The notes below the pieces were generated by a model. It searched no databases and was not told the origin of the DNA. It saw nothing but the letters and a program-made list of their open reading frames with translations. Position numbers and translations under genes: made by a program. A DNA stretch of 6,521 nucleotides from Chloroflexota bacterium. GTDB taxonomy: Bacteria; Chloroflexota; Dehalococcoidia; Dehalococcoidales; UBA3254. The first letter of the stretch is position 1; each line of letters opens with the position of its first letter. Shown in pieces: positions 6,422-6,521 of this stretch. The stretch lies in contig JAGDMY010000177.1 in the NCBI GenBank assembly GCA_017860765.1, positions 1 through 6,521 of the forward strand, written 5' to 3'.

Positions 6422-6521
6422 TTAGCCTCCCAGATAGGCCTTCTTAACGATATCGCTGTTCCTCATGGTGGCGATATCGCCTTCCAGGACCACCCTGCCC
6501 ACCTGCAAAGCATAACCCCGG
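6422..6521 (-). CDS. livF: LivF-type branched-chain amino acid ABC transporter ATP-binding protein, C-terminal end (partial)
   Basis: Only the last 32 codons and the TAA stop (6424-6422) are present; the gene runs off the high-coordinate edge. The translated tail begins RGYALQVGRVVLEGD and ends KKAYLGG. This matches the characteristic end of LivF proteins (E. coli LivF, as I recall it, ends with RGYVLENGRVVLE and SAYLGG), with the same residue count from RGY to the end. LivF is the cytoplasmic ATPase subunit of Liv/HAAT importers, which take up branched-chain amino acids but in many anaerobes also aromatic, dicarboxylic or other acids. Walker motifs lie outside the window. It is on the same strand as the activase, but the 232-nt gap and a candidate promoter suggest a separate transcript. 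The substrate is not inferable. Confidence 0.82.
   Translation of the reverse strand, partial: RGYALQVGRVVLEGDIATMRNSDIVKKAYLGG

Overview
The window is about 6.5 kb with every recognisable gene on the minus strand, so transcription runs from high to low coordinates. The proteins suggest an anaerobic bacterium: a tungsten/molybdenum aldehyde:ferredoxin oxidoreductase (AOR) and a glycyl-radical-enzyme activase with extra ferredoxin-type clusters are both oxygen-sensitive Fe-S proteins. Base composition looks roughly balanced, and two genes have strong AAGGAG-type ribosome binding sites. Plausible hosts are anaerobic Firmicutes (Peptococcaceae-like), Dehalococcoidia-like Chloroflexi or Desulfobacterota. 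The sequence alone does not decide between them.

Layout in the order of transcription: (1) 6521-6422, the last 32 codons of a LivF-type branched-chain amino acid (HAAT family) ABC transporter ATPase, cut by the window edge. (2) 6421-6190, an intergenic region of about 230 bp with an extended -10 promoter candidate just ahead of the next gene. (3) 6189-5239, a radical SAM glycyl radical enzyme activase. (4) 5238-5025, a gap of about 210 bp with a good sigma-70-type promoter (TAGACA-N17-TATAAT), a 15-bp perfect palindrome just upstream of its -35, and two potential hairpins in the leader. (5) 5024-79, an apparent four-gene operon: SDR oxidoreductase, AOR, second SDR oxidoreductase, MmgE/PrpD family protein, with gaps of 36, 53 and 66 nt. 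(6) 78-1, a short AT-rich tail with another extended -10-like motif.

Inferred joint role: the four-gene operon looks like a catabolic module. The two SDRs would interconvert alcohol and carbonyl groups with NAD(P), the AOR would oxidise an aldehyde to an acid (or reduce the acid) with ferredoxin, and the MmgE/PrpD protein would dehydrate, decarboxylate or isomerise a carboxylic acid. The Liv transporter could import the substrate, and the activase would switch on a glycyl radical enzyme. That enzyme is not in the window, and the substrate cannot be read from the sequence. No tRNA, rRNA, CRISPR array, insertion sequence or integrase was seen.
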